Source: Durusdinium trenchii | Taxonomy: Eukaryota > Sar > Dinophyceae > Suessiales > Symbiodiniaceae | Assembly: GCA_963970005.1 (NCBI GenBank) | Contig: CAXAMN010003036.1 | Coordinates: forward strand, 205,529 to 269,528 | Direction of reading: 5' to 3' | Length of the DNA stretch: 64,000 nucleotides | Part shown: positions 42,084-53,366 of the stretch, piece by piece | Layout: each line of letters begins with the position of its first letter | Position numbering within the stretch: the first letter of the stretch is position 1 | Made by a program: the position numbers and the translations under genes | Notes under the pieces: generated by a model | The model's input: the letters and a program-made list of their open reading frames with translations, nothing else | Databases searched by the model: none | Told to the model about the DNA's origin: nothing

Positions 42084-42432
42084 GTCGACTTGTTTCTTTC
42101 CTTTGTTGCCGTAAGGAGGGCTAGCCTTTGTTTCCTTCCTTTGCTAGCCTTTGTTTCTTTCCTTTGTTGCCTTAAGGAGGGCAGGGCTAGCCTTTGTGTC
42201 TGTCCTTTGTTGCCTTAAGGAAGAATTAATTAACTCCCTGTTTAATTCCTTCCAAACCAGGTTCTGCAAGGCTAGCCTTTGTTTGTTTCCTTTGTTGCCG
42301 TAAGGAGGGCTAGCCTTTGCTTCTTTCCTCTGTTGCCTTAAGGAGGGCTAGCCTTTGTGTCTTTCCTTTGTTGCCTTAAGGAAGAATTAACTCTCTGTTT
42401 GATTCCTTCCAAACCAGGTTCTGCCAGGCTAG
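42084..42432 (+). repeat. Compound tandem array, GGCTAGCCTTTG units
   Basis: Units of the type GCTAGCCTTTGTTTCTTTCC plus TTTGTTGCCTTAAGGAGG occur six to seven times. Two blocks each end in AAGGAAGAATTAA, an ATTCCTTCCAAACCAGGTTC stretch and GGCTAGCC, so a higher-order unit of about 165 bp is itself repeated. Confidence 0.8.
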
Positions 42433-42644
42433 CCAGGAAAGAATTAAACCAGCAGCTTTGATACAGACAGATACCTGTGGAAGACCTAGTACCTAAAGTT
42501 TTAAACCCGGAGGAATTAATTTCAAGCTCCTCTTTCTACGCCTTTTCCAACATGTTCAGGATGTGCCACATGTTGAGAATGTGCTTGGTCTGGAGAACAG
42601 ACACATTCTTCAATGTTTGTGACAAAGAGAATTAAAGGAAAGAA

Positions 42645-42850
42645 TCACTGCGACCAGTTAAACCAGTTGGTCTCCGAATGGTGCTGTTCCATCTTCCGGT
42701 CCTGGATGATCCAGGAGCCAGGTTCGTCACAGCCAAGAGCGCAGCTGTGCCCAGAAGATAGTCCCAACAAATGTACAGCACTCCAAACCACAAATGCAGC
42801 CTCAAATGCCAGAACACCACTAGGTTCCAACAAATCCCGACAAGAATTGG
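42645..42850 (-). CDS. Candidate exon, unknown protein
   Basis: The minus-strand frame reads LLEPSGVLAFEAAFVVWSAV, HLLGLSSGHSCALGCDEPGS, WIIQDRKMEQHHSETNWF. Partly hydrophobic, possibly a membrane segment. No family is recognised; borders are not fixed. Confidence 0.4.
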
Positions 42851-42919
42851 TGCATGTCACATGGTCACTACAAGCATGTTCATGCATACGCACAAAACCA
42901 CCTCCGATGGAATGCTCTT

Positions 42920-43480
42920 GATATCCATAGACTAGAGTATGGAATCTGCCTTTAAAATCTTTAAAATCTTACATGGGCACGTACACCTGAGACAAGCACG
43001 CACCAGGATATGCTTCTCGTATGTCAAACAAGCTCCACCTGTTACAACCCAATCAGGAGGGGCTGGGATCAACCCTATCCTTTCTCCAGAGCTTTTTTTT
43101 CGAGCAAATGTCGGACTGAAGTTATCGAAAATTTCTAGAAGCAAATCATTAAGGTTCAGACTTCTGCGCCCAAGCCTAGTAGTGCCTACTAGTTACTATA
43201 GTAGCTTACCTCCTGTTTACCTACTAAAGCTACTTCTTAAGCTACCTCCTCACAACCTATACTCCCTTGCCTCATCTTCGGCTTCATAGAAACAAGAAAG
43301 GAAAAGCTCTTAGGCAAAAAAGTCTTTGGGTTATAAAGTTATAAATGAAAAAATGCAAAAGTCACAGAGTCATGCAGTACAGGCTGAGGAGCTTGAGCAC
43401 TTCAATGACCGTGACAAGTGTCAAGATTCGCAAGGCAATTTCGCAAAAGCGATACACATGATGCAGCACCTGAAGTTTTC
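42920..43480. other. Open on both strands; CTAGTAG-like words
   Basis: Around 42932-43144 the minus (ARKKSSGERIGLIPAPPDW) and plus (FSYVKQAPPVTTQSGGAG) frames both read like protein. From 43170 to 43280 there are CTACT/CTAGTAG-like words. A plus frame at 43326-43532 (AVQAEELEHFNDRDKCQDS) is another weak candidate. Confidence 0.28.
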
Positions 43481-44050
43481 ATGTTTGTTCAATTTTCGGA
43501 ATCAGCATTGGAGCTTGCCGGTAGTCTGCTAAACTGGCAATCTTGAAAAACAAACTGGCAAATGTCGACATTCTGTCTTCCTGTTCAAAAACTAGGACAA
43601 GGCGCTTGAAATTGAAATGGGAATGCTTGCAGCGATGGCTTCGAAGCCTCATATTGTGAACCTCAGGATTAAAAACAAATGACACATCTTCAGCTACATG
43701 AGATGGGTGTGATTGCTGGATGTCGAAAAACAACATGAGACTGCTGCGGGCGACTGGCGGCACAAATGGATTGAAGTCTGAACTTAAGGTTTCACCCAAA
43801 GATTGCACACGATTAATCTGAAGAAAGGAAGAGTCAGCAGGAAGACTCGCTGCACTCTCTGCCTCTCTGTCTCACTGTCTCACTGTCTCTGTGTGTTTGT
43901 GCGTATCCCTCTAAAGTGGAACGCATCTGCCGGCTCAGCAGAAAACCGTCAAGTGTTCGACGTGGGCTCGCGTTTCCTTTCGGCTGGTCTTCAGCATCAT
44001 TCTTGCATCCTCAAAGCTTATTTTGATTGGGAAGTGCTTGTCCAGTAACG
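43479..44050 (-). CDS. Two candidate exons, unknown protein
   Basis: 44050-43940 reads DKHFPIKISFEDARMMLKTS, RKETRAHVEHL. 43808-43520 is a long, clearly protein-like frame: SLGETLSSDFNPFVPPVARS, SLMLFFDIQQSHPSHVAEDV, SFVFNPEVHNMRLRSHRC, FKRLVLVFEQEDRMSTFASL. Alternating strands and polar loops suggest a globular beta-rich domain. No family is recognised. Confidence 0.5.
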
Positions 44051-44514
44051 GCTCACTAGCAGCTATCGTTGGTGTCAAATCAAAGGAGCACGAGCTGCCA
44101 GGACAGGCACATCTTTACCCAGCTGCAACTGTCTGTTTGAAATGAGTGATAGTCCTGGTTGAATCATCCCTGGATCTGGCGACTCCCGATTTTCGGGATG
44201 CTTTTGGGATTTGACTGCTGCAGGCAGCAGGTGGGTGTGAGTGCGGAGCTACAGCGGTGAAACCTACCGACCTTTTCCTGTGTCACTGCTGATGCTGAGA
44301 GATTCTGATGCGGGTGCGTTGCACTCAGCTGCCAAAGAGCGCAGCAATCGGCAAAGATTTAGAGGGGATGAGGGGAGATGGTGCACGACTCACACGACGT
44401 GAAAGAGAATCCTCCTGCTTTCTGCGCCGTAGGTCAGATTGTGATGAGGAGCCAGCAGGTGGCCACTGAGTCGGAGTTTGAAGAAGCTTGTCAGGAACTC
44501 GCTGCTACCGGCTG

Positions 44515-44800
44515 CTACCGTTCACCTGGAGGCTGGAATGGATAAAGAATGAGAAAGACTACGGTTTCAAGACAACAATGATCAATTTGTAATTGGTTGC
44601 AAGCGCGGCCGCAAACAGCTTCAAGCAAACCCGCCAACACCGTTGCAGGGGGCACCGGCCCCGAGACGCCCCAATTGGGTTCGACCATCTCTGCACCATA
44701 AGGTCTCAAAAGCATCTTTGGACTCTGCCCACAGGGGCCGGTGGTTCGTTTGCGCACAGGATTAGATTGAAAAATCTTGCCGGTTGAGCAAAGGCTGACC
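44515..44800 (-). CDS. Candidate exon, unknown protein
   Basis: The minus-strand frame reads RKRTTGPCGQSPKMLLRPYG, AEMVEPNWGVSGPVPPATVL, AGLLEAVCGRACNQLQIDHC, to a stop at 44515. GC-richer than its surroundings. The frame continues upstream to 45024, but that part is less protein-like. Confidence 0.38.
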
Positions 44801-45282
44801 AGTCGTAATGTTTTGTCTTCAGGTTTCAGACTCACCCATAAACAACTGAGGCAAATTCGATCAAATTCGGACCCTAGTTTGCAGGCAGTTTCAGATGGAA
44901 AGCATCTCAAAAGCATCAAAAGGGGTCGGCGGCACCTGGGCGCGGCACACTGCCCCTTCTGCAAACATCGGCCATTCCTCTTGCCAGTGCAAACAATGCA
45001 CATGACACCAGCTCCTGGTGCCATGTGTGCAGTGCCTACAGTGCCTAAACACCTTTAGATTTGAGTCACGAGTGTGATTTTTTCCTCTCTGGCTCAAGAT
45101 CGCATCTTGCAAGTGACAAGACCTCAAGGTCCCTGAGAGACTCACGGATCCATTTGGAGGCATAGTAGTCGAAATTCACAGCTGCCTTGGATAGACATGT
45201 TGAAACGTGCTTGAGTAGTCTTGAGTTTTTCCACGCAGCAAACACAGCAGTCCCAACTCAAGCAGTACCAACATGTCTCACC

Positions 45283-45359
45283 TGCTCTGAGAGTCATGCC
45301 TGCAGGACATTCATCAACGAGAGAAGAACCATACAGAGCAGCACAGAGAGCTCGAAGTC
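45283..45359 (-). CDS. Short exon with good splice sites
   Basis: Between a GTATACAG acceptor and a GCAG/GTGAGA donor, the minus-strand frame reads LRALCAALYGSSLVDECPAG and MTLRA. About 77 nt, typical of exons in this window. No family is recognised. Confidence 0.42.
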
Positions 45360-45710
45360 TGTATACACCAGACCTACACGAGAGCGGAGTTGGCAGCACT
45401 GACGGACAAGCAAGAACCAAAAGCGGCAACAAGTGGGGTAGGTCTGCCTCTGTTGTGGTGCAACGGGTCTAGCAAATAAAAGAGAGAGAATACTCAGAGG
45501 TGCAAGCTGCTCAATGTAAGTCTGGCGATGTCATGGCCAAAAACCCACTGCATATTGACTGGACGGTTTCGTTTCAGAACAAATGCGTCTTTGGACCCTG
45601 AGTGACAAGAAGTTGCATATTTGGACAAGACATGTTGCTATTTTTCTTCAACTCGCTTCAGAAACCCACCCTGTAATTTGGTTTAAGCCTTTCACACAAA
45701 AACGGACGTG

Positions 45711-46680
45711 TTAATTGCTACGTATGAAAGCATTTGGAATGCTCTTGAATATTGAAGGCAGGTTGCTCCTGGATGCATACAGTAGCACCATGATGCGTGG
45801 CACATTTGTGACGAACATGACCTCAGACGACTTGTAAAAGTGAATCACATGCAAACCTTCAATTGCATCTGCCGCTACAAGTCCGAGAACCTGCAACCTC
45901 CAAAACAGCTGGTTCCTGCGAATCTCAGCACGAGAGACCTGAGTTTTCTCCTCAGCAATCTCGCCCGGATTGAATATGCAACGTTTTGATGATGGCATCC
46001 ATGAACTGCTTGTTCTCATTCCAGGAGAGTACATTTGACAAATATTTGTAAGAATTTGGACTTTGTCCGATCTCAGCACATGCTGAAATGTGTGTGTGTG
46101 CCCCAGTGTGTGTTTTGTAATCCATACTTATATTTCATTCATGTAGTGTTTAGTAATTAGTTCGTTTTACTCACGGCGACTCGGGCATCTCTCGTGTCGT
46201 GTCTTGCATCGGGTGGCATGGCTGTCGACGCGTGCGCTCTCCGCGACTGAAGGTGCTTCAATCTCGTCGACCAGTGAGGTACGCATACCGCGCTGCTTCC
46301 AGCACTGCCGGGCACCTGAGAGCACGAACTCCCGGGACAAGAGATAGATTACATCGTAGTATAATGTAGTATATAATCTAGAATCTACACTATAGATATA
46401 TAATCACGATAATACATGTGTAGAGTATGTGTATATACATATAATAGATGTGTGTATATATATACAGTATATAAGTATATGTGTATATATATAGATTGGG
46501 AGGTATTGTTGATCAGCCCAGCATTAAAAGTGCTTCAAGAGTTCCAAGCACAATACATTCTGAAGAGCTCTAAGGCACGCATGACCGGAAGGCAGCTTAA
46601 CCATCCAAAGACCAGGAAGATGATGCTCTTGAAGAAAAGCGCCTTCCTCAGGAAGTTCACACATGCTACGATCAAAACTT
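45711..46680 (-). CDS. Two candidate exons of a membrane protein
   Basis: 46680-46540 reads VLIVACVNFLRKALFFKSII, FLVFGWLSCLPVMRALELFR: at least one membrane helix with basic flanks. 45989-45711 follows a GGGCGAG acceptor and reads EKTQVSRAEIRRNQLFWRLQ, VLGLVAADAIEGLHVIHFYK, SSEVMFVTNVPRIMVLLYAS. Both are on the minus strand. A channel or transporter is possible but not shown. Confidence 0.46.
46340..46500 (+). repeat. AT-rich microsatellite
   Basis: TATATA, GTATATAT and ATAGAT runs between the two candidate exons of the membrane protein. Confidence 0.75.
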
Positions 46681-46689
46681 GGTAGAGGA

Positions 46690-47090
46690 GCCCTCACTCA
46701 GCTGGTCATGGCAGGTTTTGATCACGGCTCAAGTCTGACTCGCTGTCCCTCGTCATTACTGTTCTTGTGCAAAGTTTTCTGACCGTGAATATAGGCTAAA
46801 GTGTGAAGGAGGACCAGCTTGCTGCATAATATGTGCATAGTTATTTAGATGACTGTAGACTGTAGAGTATTGCAAGGTTGATTGAATGGTACTATTGTGA
46901 TGCTCGCAGGCTGAAGAAGAAAAAGTTGAGTGAAAGAACCTGTGAGAAGAACAAAGAGATTTGAACGGAACCCTACACAAGCAGCGGCCTAGGCCCTAGG
47001 CAATTCGCAGCCAGGAGTCCCTGTGGATGATTGTTCCAAGTAATGGACATTCCGACGGAACGCCCAATCTCTGCTGATAAGCTGCACCTG
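46690..47090. other. No supported gene
   Basis: No protein-like frame. GGCCTAGGCCCTAGG near 46988 recurs at 48038. Confidence 0.35.
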
Positions 47091-47097
47091 CAAGGAA

Positions 47098-47205
47098 AGC
47101 ACGCTACTAGGGGCTCCTGGCATCGCTACTAGGAGCAAGGACGCTACTAGTAGCTCCTGGCCTTACTACTAGGAACAAGAAGCTACTAGGAGCAAGAAGC
47201 TAAAG
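47098..47205. repeat. CTACTAG-family dispersed repeat
   Basis: CACGCTACTAGGGGCTCCTG, GCATCGCTACTAGGAGCAAG, GACGCTACTAGTAGCTCCTG, GGCCTTACTACTAGGAAC and AAGAAGCTACTAGGAGC in order; the longest patch of this family in the window. Confidence 0.8.
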
Positions 47206-47337
47206 CACCAGCCCCGTCACGAGCCACACCCCCCAGGTTGTGTCGGGGACCCCCTGCCAGCAGGCCTTCAAGTCTAGCAACCCTTATATAAATTAGGGCC
47301 ACTCCATCCACTCCATAAATTGTCTTCTCTCATGGCA

Positions 47338-47988
47338 CTAATGAATCCAGAGCTTTCCAAACCAAGGTACCTCGATTCCAACCAGCAATGTGTGCGGTAA
47401 AGCCAGAAGGAAGCACAAGCACCTCAGATGAAGATGCAGAGAAGCCCCATTGAAACCGCACAAGAGTTGAGCATTCTCAAAGATGACCTGCTTCTTGCAA
47501 CCATACAGACAAGGCACCAGTCTCTTCTGGCAGCACAGAGTCCGATACCTCTTTGGCAGTTTAAGTGTTCTTGACTCCAAAGCTACAGAGCAATATATAG
47601 TGCACTGTAACATTCCCTGCACAGCCATGTCTTGAAACATTAGCAATTTCTTCTGCTGATACTCCTGCCCCTTCCCACTTCCGGCATCTTTGAGTGTTGA
47701 CCGACCTTTGAGCCCTATTCCAGCTTGGCCACACGCAACACTGATCCACATTTCCAGAAAGAAAAGGCACCAGTTCCAGCAACGCCTCAGAAAACGATGA
47801 GAAAATATGAGAAAATGCTCGCTGCATGAAGAGTTTCTAATGGCCAGAATTGGACCAGTCAGAAGAAGACTAGATTCTGATTTAAAAAAACATGGGCCGT
47901 CGGGCACAAGGTTCGGATCAATGTTGCTGGCAGACTTGGCAGGGCTGTGTACCTGCAGCAGAAATACAAGTTCAAAAGAGCCAGCCAA
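47338..47988 (-). CDS. Open frame holding one or two likely exons
   Basis: A minus-strand frame of 216 codons. The best-supported piece is 47953-47894, after a strong acceptor (GTATTTCTGCTGCAG) and before a GC donor: VHSPAKSASNIDPNLVPDG. A hydrophobic piece near 47400-47470 (HLRCLCFLLALPHTLLVGI) may be another. The middle is probably intron. No family is recognised. Confidence 0.36.
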   Translation of the reverse strand: MAGSFELVFLLQVHSPAKSASNIDPNLVPDGPCFFKSESSLLLTGPILAIRNSSCSEHFLIFSHRFLRRCWNWCLFFLEMWISVACGQAGIGLKGRSTLKDAGSGKGQEYQQKKLLMFQDMAVQGMLQCTIYCSVALESRTLKLPKRYRTLCCQKRLVPCLYGCKKQVIFENAQLLCGFNGASLHLHLRCLCFLLALPHTLLVGIEVPWFGKLWIH

Positions 47989-48092
47989 ACAGTGAAGTTG
48001 CTTTGGCAGTGGCGAAATTTGGCAGTGGCTATGACCCTAGGCCCTAGGTCTTAGATTCAATGTAAGAGTTCTTGTGCTGTACTACAAAGTAA

Positions 48093-48430
48093 TTGCTGGG
48101 TGGTGGAGGAACTCACGTGTTTTGTGCAGATACTTCAACTTTGGCATTGCTATGTATCACAATAGGCCAGCTTTCCGATGCTCTTTCTGGTTTGAAATGT
48201 TCCTTAAAGCGAGCTCTACATGGAGACCAGCTGAATGATCACCATTGCTTTAAGCTTCTGCCAAGCAGGTGCATTTGTTCCCTTATTCCTTGCCATGCCA
48301 TGACCTTCTTGTCTTGCAACAAGTGCACCTGCTTGAAGTTTCGGCCAATATGTCTGGGAAGGAAGAGTATGTTTGATACAGCTTTCATGGTTTCCCTTCT
48401 TTCCCCTGTCTATCTTTTCTTCCATCGTGG
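48093..48430. other. Open plus frame, not convincing
   Basis: A plus-strand frame of 182 codons runs from 48093 to 48641, but its reading is Cys- and Ser-rich without motifs, and its second half lies antisense to the terminal exon at 48454-48613. Confidence 0.3.
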
Positions 48431-48453
48431 CGCCCAAAACATTTACAGTAGAT

Positions 48454-50309
48454 CTATTCCAACAGTCCAACAGGACCCACAGGGGGGGAAGACGCCGCAG
48501 GGATCTTCGGGGCCTCAATCTGTGAGGCTGCTCGAGGGCTTCGCAGACGTCTTCCGCTCAGCACCTCCTCACTCATCCCCTCACTTGAGGCCATGGCACC
48601 CCACTCCTGAGGGAAAGCATCAAAGACCAAATGAGAAATAGTTGCTTTATCTTGCTTTAATAATATACTGTATATGACAAAGGCATGCAAACCATTTGGT
48701 CGTTGTTTCAGAATTGAATGTAAAGGTTGAAAGGAATACATCCCATGCACACCCTCTCTGGTTAGTCAAACCCAAGCTACCTTGGAATTGGTCAATTTCA
48801 AATCAGCTCCTGGTAGACTATGAGAACTCTTGATGTTCCTTTCGTTCTCTTGTTCAGGTTCAAAACCCTCTACTCACCTCTAAGTCTTCGAAGTTCATTC
48901 CCGCCTTGGACTCTTCAATGATGTTCAAGTACTGGGAGAGGCCCTGGGCAAAATCAAGTCTGATCAAGTCTGATCACCAAATCTTCAAGATTTGAAGGCA
49001 AATCGGAGGTCAACAAGTCAATGATGCAGTTGCATGGTCGTTTAAAAATTTCAATGGAAACGTGAGGGGCAATTGAACAGTGCCACGGAGAAGCTTCCTC
49101 CCTGCCTTGTTCTGCTGAGCAACTGCTGGCGCGCGAAGCTTGGTGGGGCGGCTGTCCTCAAGCAAAGAACGAGGGAGAACAGCTAGTCAGACACAATCGG
49201 CAACGAGTAAATGGACCTCTCTTTCAGTAGTGTTTGAGTATGAACCCAGGTTCATCATGCCTGACGCACAGTCACACCAATGTTGGAGAACAAACCCGCA
49301 ACCCATCGTGCCTGCATGACGCTGGATCCTTCAGTGCTGGCGCAGGAGTCAGCTGCGTGCAGAGTGGAATTGGTCTCCTGTCCGTAGCGGCCAGGCATTG
49401 GTATGTTCGGCAATTGTATCATGAACCAAGCGGGGTGGTCTCTGGTGCCAATTAGAGGTGAAATGTGCTTGCATGTGCACTACTCAAGCAATTGAGAGTG
49501 TTTAACTGGACACTACTCAGTGCATTTCTCAAGCAAAAGTATTGAGAAGCATCTGGACAAATTCCCAACGATCCACTTCCGAACTCCCACGTGGCACCTG
49601 GCTTTCAGTGTCATCCACTGGTCTGGCCTGCTCACATGCTCAGGGCCGCTTAATGGAAGCAAGCTTGTCAACTCAAAACTGCTTGCTGGTTTGCTTTCAT
49701 CAGGATAGGTTTCTCGCAGCATCAACAAATAACAAGAACACCTGATTAATATGTGCTTGAACCTGCCAAAGTGAGCTATCACTCTGGCCGAACACCTGCA
49801 CTTCTAGCAGCAACTGTGCACTGTGCAGACATATGCAAAGGAGCTGGAGGTTGAGAAGTGGTGAAGTCATCCTTTGTGGAAAGGACCAATGACTGAATAG
49901 AATCTGGGTAGGGCCACGAGAACAACTGCAGACTGTTCCTGAGAGCTTTGTGGTGCAGGAAGGCAAAACCAAGTACTATCTCAAATAAGCACATAGGGCC
50001 TCTGGATACAATTTAAGGTTCCACAATTGCACCACAGCAGCACAGAAAAGCACAAGGAAAGGCCCTTGGCTACAACCTGCAAGAATTCCTAAAACAACTT
50101 AAGACAATGGAACAAAACATCCTGTGATATTGCAAACATGTCCAGGAATGAAGCTCTTTGACTCTTGGCCTCCTCAGGTCTAGCAGTGCTTTGCCCTGAC
50201 AAGGCTGTGATTCCAACAAATCTGACTGAGTTTGTCATATCAAGAATGAGCACATGTCGATTACACTGATTAGACTCGCAAGTTGATGTCTTGCGGATCA
50301 GTCGGAACA
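48454..50309 (-). CDS. Multi-exon gene, unknown
   Basis: Minus-strand exons with clean splice sites. 50309 to about 50100 follows CTTGTATTTCAG (FRLIRKTSTCESNQCNRHV, LILDMTNSVRFVGITALSGQ, RPEEAKSQRASFLDMF). 49843-49742 is 34 codons between CCTCCAG and a GTGTTC donor (LLCICLHSAQLLLEVQVFGQ). 49690-49530 reads FELTSLLPLSGPEHVSRPDQ, WMTLKARCHVGVRKWIVGNL. 48943-48878 is 22 codons between TTTTGCCCAG and GAG/GTGAGT (GLSQYLNIIEESKAGMNFED). The terminal exon, about 48613-48454, reads ASSEGMSEEVLSGRRL, IEAPKIPAASSPPVGPVG and stop. No family is recognised, and one or two genes are possible. Confidence 0.55.
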
Positions 50310-50426
50310 CTGAAATACAAGATGGTACAACACCAGTGTCATGCTTGTGATTTTGGTGTTGCCTCTCTTGCACGGATAGAAATTGATTGGTGCAAGTGTT
50401 GTATGTAAATAAAGGTCTCAGTCTCA

Positions 50427-50837
50427 GTGGTCCTGCGAGGCCGTCGGTACAAGGTCTCGGTGTTGGTGGTCTCAGTCCTGCACATCAACTCCGGTGCATG
50501 TCTCGCCTGGGCCACTCTCACCTTGAAGAGTGAGGAAGAGTATCTAAAAGATGAACGGACTCAAACAAATGTGATTAGAGTCGAACAGACTGCGCTTGTG
50601 CAATCCATATGTTGTGAACTGTTGAAGTTGAACCCTGTCGGCCCATACAAAGCAAAGAGTTTGTATGGAGGCATCTTACTATGGAGACAGCTATACAGCT
50701 ATGTAGCTACTGTGCCCCCAGATGAACGTACGGCACCAGCCAAAAACGAAACATGTCAAAACCGGGAGGTTAATCTGCATCATTTACATCTACGATCAAA
50801 GTGGCTGAAGAATAATGTGCTGCCTCTGAGCAAGTGA
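50427..50837 (+). CDS. Candidate plus-strand reading frame
   Basis: From about 50530 the plus frame reads EEEYLKDERTQTNVIRVEQ, LVQSICCELLKLNPVGPYKA and on to a stop at 50837. It lies in the gap between two minus-strand genes. No splice support, no family. Confidence 0.27.
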   Translation: MVLRGRRYKVSVLVVSVLHINSGACLAWATLTLKSEEEYLKDERTQTNVIRVEQTALVQSICCELLKLNPVGPYKAKSLYGGILLWRQLYSYVATVPPDERTAPAKNETCQNREVNLHHLHLRSKWLKNNVLPLSK

Positions 50838-50857
50838 CTCACCCACCGAGACTCTTC

Positions 50858-51139
50858 TTACTTCTCACTCGGATCTGCTCCTTGTGCATCTTTGGATGCC
50901 TTCTCAAGATCAATCTCATCCTGCATTGAATATGGAAGTTGGTGTATAAATAGATGTAAAAACAAACAAACACGTTGAATGTTGGATGTGGCTGTGCGCT
51001 TCCAGAGCAACCCTAACAAATAGACCCAGCTCCCACAGGAGAAGACTGCACGCAATGGCGTTAACGAGGTCAAACCGCTATAGATGAGCAATGTCTCCTC
51101 CAGCCGAGAAGTCTCACATATGGCTTGCATGCCTGTCAA
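50858..51139 (-). CDS. Last two exons of an unknown gene
   Basis: The terminal exon 50920-50858 follows a clean acceptor (CATATTCAATGCAG) and encodes 20 acidic residues (DEIDLEKASKDAQGADP...) and a stop. Upstream, from 51139 after TTGCAGCAG, the frame reads LTGMQAICETSRLEETLLIY, SGLTSLTPLRAVFSCGSWVY, LLGLLWKRT, with one hydrophobic segment. More exons probably lie at 51.2-51.3 kb. No family is recognised. Confidence 0.52.
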   Translation of the reverse strand: MTGMQAICETSRLEETLLIYSGLTSLTPLRAVFSCGSWVYLLGLLWKRTATSNIQRVCLFLHLFIHQLPYSMQDEIDLEKASKDAQGADPSEK

Positions 51140-51624
51140 CTGCTGCAAGCAATAAGAAAGACAACTTTTTGATCCTTCTGTTTTGCCATGCGAGTGTGGG
51201 GCTGTCTGTGTCCCCAGGCGCCAGCAAAGATGAACTTGGACATTTTTGAACATGTGATGAGACCGCATGAATCCTCCTGGCAAAGCCTTTGTAACTGCAA
51301 CACACGCATTTATGTTCAGACAAAACCAGCAAGCTGCTCAAGGGCAGGCCTCTCTCCCAGAATCCTTCAACCTCAGCAGTTCAAGCTGGCTTGGTTTTCT
51401 ATGATGGCCCACTAATCACTAACCATGTACGTTCTTATGCTCATTACAAATTCAGACATGAGACTGATTGCGCCACAACAGTTTCTTGTTCTCCGTCCAC
51501 TTCTTTTGGCATCCTGCCAAACAACCACGCCGAGCCACACACCGCCCAACGCTACGCCTTGCCAAGGCACAGGGCTTCGGAAGCTGTTTGCTGAGGAGCG
51601 GTCCTGAAAGGTCAAACGGGAGGG

Positions 51625-51685
51625 GTAACAAGTGCATCGCTACTAGTAACAAGGTGTACTACCGTCTACTACTAGTAACAAGCCT
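51625..51685. repeat. CTAGTAG-family dispersed repeat
   Basis: GTAACAAGTGCATCGCTACTAG, GTAACAAGGTGTACTACC and CTACTACTAGTAACAAG; closest to the 59-bp unit at 22.8 kb. Confidence 0.65.
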
Positions 51686-51778
51686 CTCAATCACAGGACA
51701 AGACGATTCGACACAGGTCGGAGACTGATCTCACACCGGATCTTGAAACTAAAATCTCTGGGTTGTCCGTGGAAACAG

Positions 51779-51925
51779 CTGCGGTTGCACAATCTCCAAA
51801 AAAAATCTATATAATATTGACTGTGGTGCATTCCTGGTCTGCATGTCTGCTATCATTCTCAATACTGCAGTTTGCAGACGCTTCCAAAAGAAGAGCAGAA
51901 TAAAAGTCTCAACAAGTGTGGGCGA
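51779..51925 (-). CDS. Candidate exon, unknown protein
   Basis: The minus-strand frame reads TFILLFFWKRLQTAVLRMIA, DMQTRNAPQSILYRFFLEIV. It is amphipathic and basic, after a TTGTTGAG acceptor. The plus strand at 51916-52137 (KSKSAELSGPLSAVKPDVKQ) is also open and may hold an unrelated exon. Confidence 0.38.
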
Positions 51926-52149
51926 TCTCCTCCTCCCCTGCACTCGTCGCGAAATCTAAGAGTGCTGAACTCAGTGGGCCCCTCTCTGCGGTGAAGCCTG
52001 ACGTAAAGCAGAAGACACAAAAAAGAACGCACGAAACACCATGGCCGTCTGCACACCGTGGTCCTACACTAGCACTAGCAAAGAAGAGAGTTCATATAGA
52101 AAGCACAGGGCGCACAAGGTCTGAGCATGCACGATAGAAACAGCTCATG

Positions 52150-53060
52150 CAAGTATCTCTGGGGGGGAAATTGTTACAAAAACCTTGTTGGATCAAGTGA
52201 CACTTGTGGAATCTGGCGGGATCACATTTCAAGAAAATCTGAGTCAGTCGGGTGCCATCAATGAGCCTTGCAGGAAGGTCCGCATGTTCCTAGCAGCCAG
52301 ACTGGTCATCGGAATGCTGACATCAATGCCACAAAGAAGCTACTGAATGAGCCATGCAAAGATCAGCCAGTCGTTTCAGGATTGGTCGGATTCACATCTG
52401 AAAGCTCAATGAACATCTATCAATACTGGTTCACGGGAAGGTGCACACTGAAGGTATAAAGTTGTCGTGTGGTCTCTCATGACGATGATGTGTGCGATGC
52501 CAGATAAAGGCGTTCAGTCCAAGGATGCAAAAACCCAATTATCAAATAGAAGATGGATGGGTGGCATATCGCATTTCCTTGCTTGACACAATCGTCGATG
52601 TCACTGGGGACCCCAAACATGCGAGAAACTGGAGATGTGCTGCCAGGCAGAGGCTCTGTGCCTAGAAACAGCTATGCGGCCTGTGTGTAGAATTCTGGTG
52701 GTGGTCCAGGCGGCCACACTGGCTGAAGCCATTGGATTTGTCAAGCATCCACAAAGGAACTTTGTCGGGTACTGACGTACTATGCAAAAAGCAAACTAAA
52801 CTGAACACTAAACTCACTTTGGAGAAGGGTGTGTGGACCCACATCATCCCAGGCCAAAATTGCAGAAGCAAGTTCAAGAAGGTACTGCAGGTATCCGCTT
52901 GCTCCGATGTGCTGAATGGCGCTTGCTGAAACTGTGTACCGTGCCTTCATCCGGCGCGCTTCGCAAGCCTCTCAAGTGCGTCAAGTGGATCAAATTTGGA
53001 ACCTATCATTCATTCGGTAACAAAATAAAAGCTGGTTTGATCTTAATGGTTGGTACATCA
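52150..53060 (+). CDS. Candidate multi-exon gene, unknown
   Basis: Plus-strand segments in order. 52155-52275 reads EIVTKTLLDQVTLVESGGIT, FQENLSQSGAINEPC. 52330-52456 reads LLNEPCKDQPVVSGLVGFTS, ESSMNIYQYWFTGRCTLK and ends at GTATAA. 52671-52767 follows GTGTGTAG (ILVVVQAATLAEAIGFVKHP). About 52819-52880 reads EKGVWTHIIPGQNCRSKFKK and ends at GTACTG. From 52890, after GTACTGCAG, it reads GIRLLRCAEWRLLKLCTVPS, SGALRKPLKCVKWIKFGTYH. No family is recognised. Phases were not all checked. Confidence 0.42.
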
Positions 53061-53366
53061 TGGCTGCTGAATCGCAGTTGTTGAACAAGAGTTGTTCTGT
53101 CGGGTTGGTGATCTGGGTTAGGGTTCTGTGTCTGTCTATCGCAATGCGTTGCATCCTTCTAGTGTGAGAACTCATGCAATCTAACCAGGCCGGCAAAAAG
53201 CCAATACGTGTATGGATGTCGAATCAAATGGTGGTACATGTGTCTCTGTGTGTGCGTGTGTGTCAACAGATACTTCCCAAAGAAACCTCGAAGCCGAGAA
53301 TGACTTGGTGACGATGGTTCCATCATCCAATCACCTGGCTGAAGGATCAGAGAAGCAGAGCACTTG

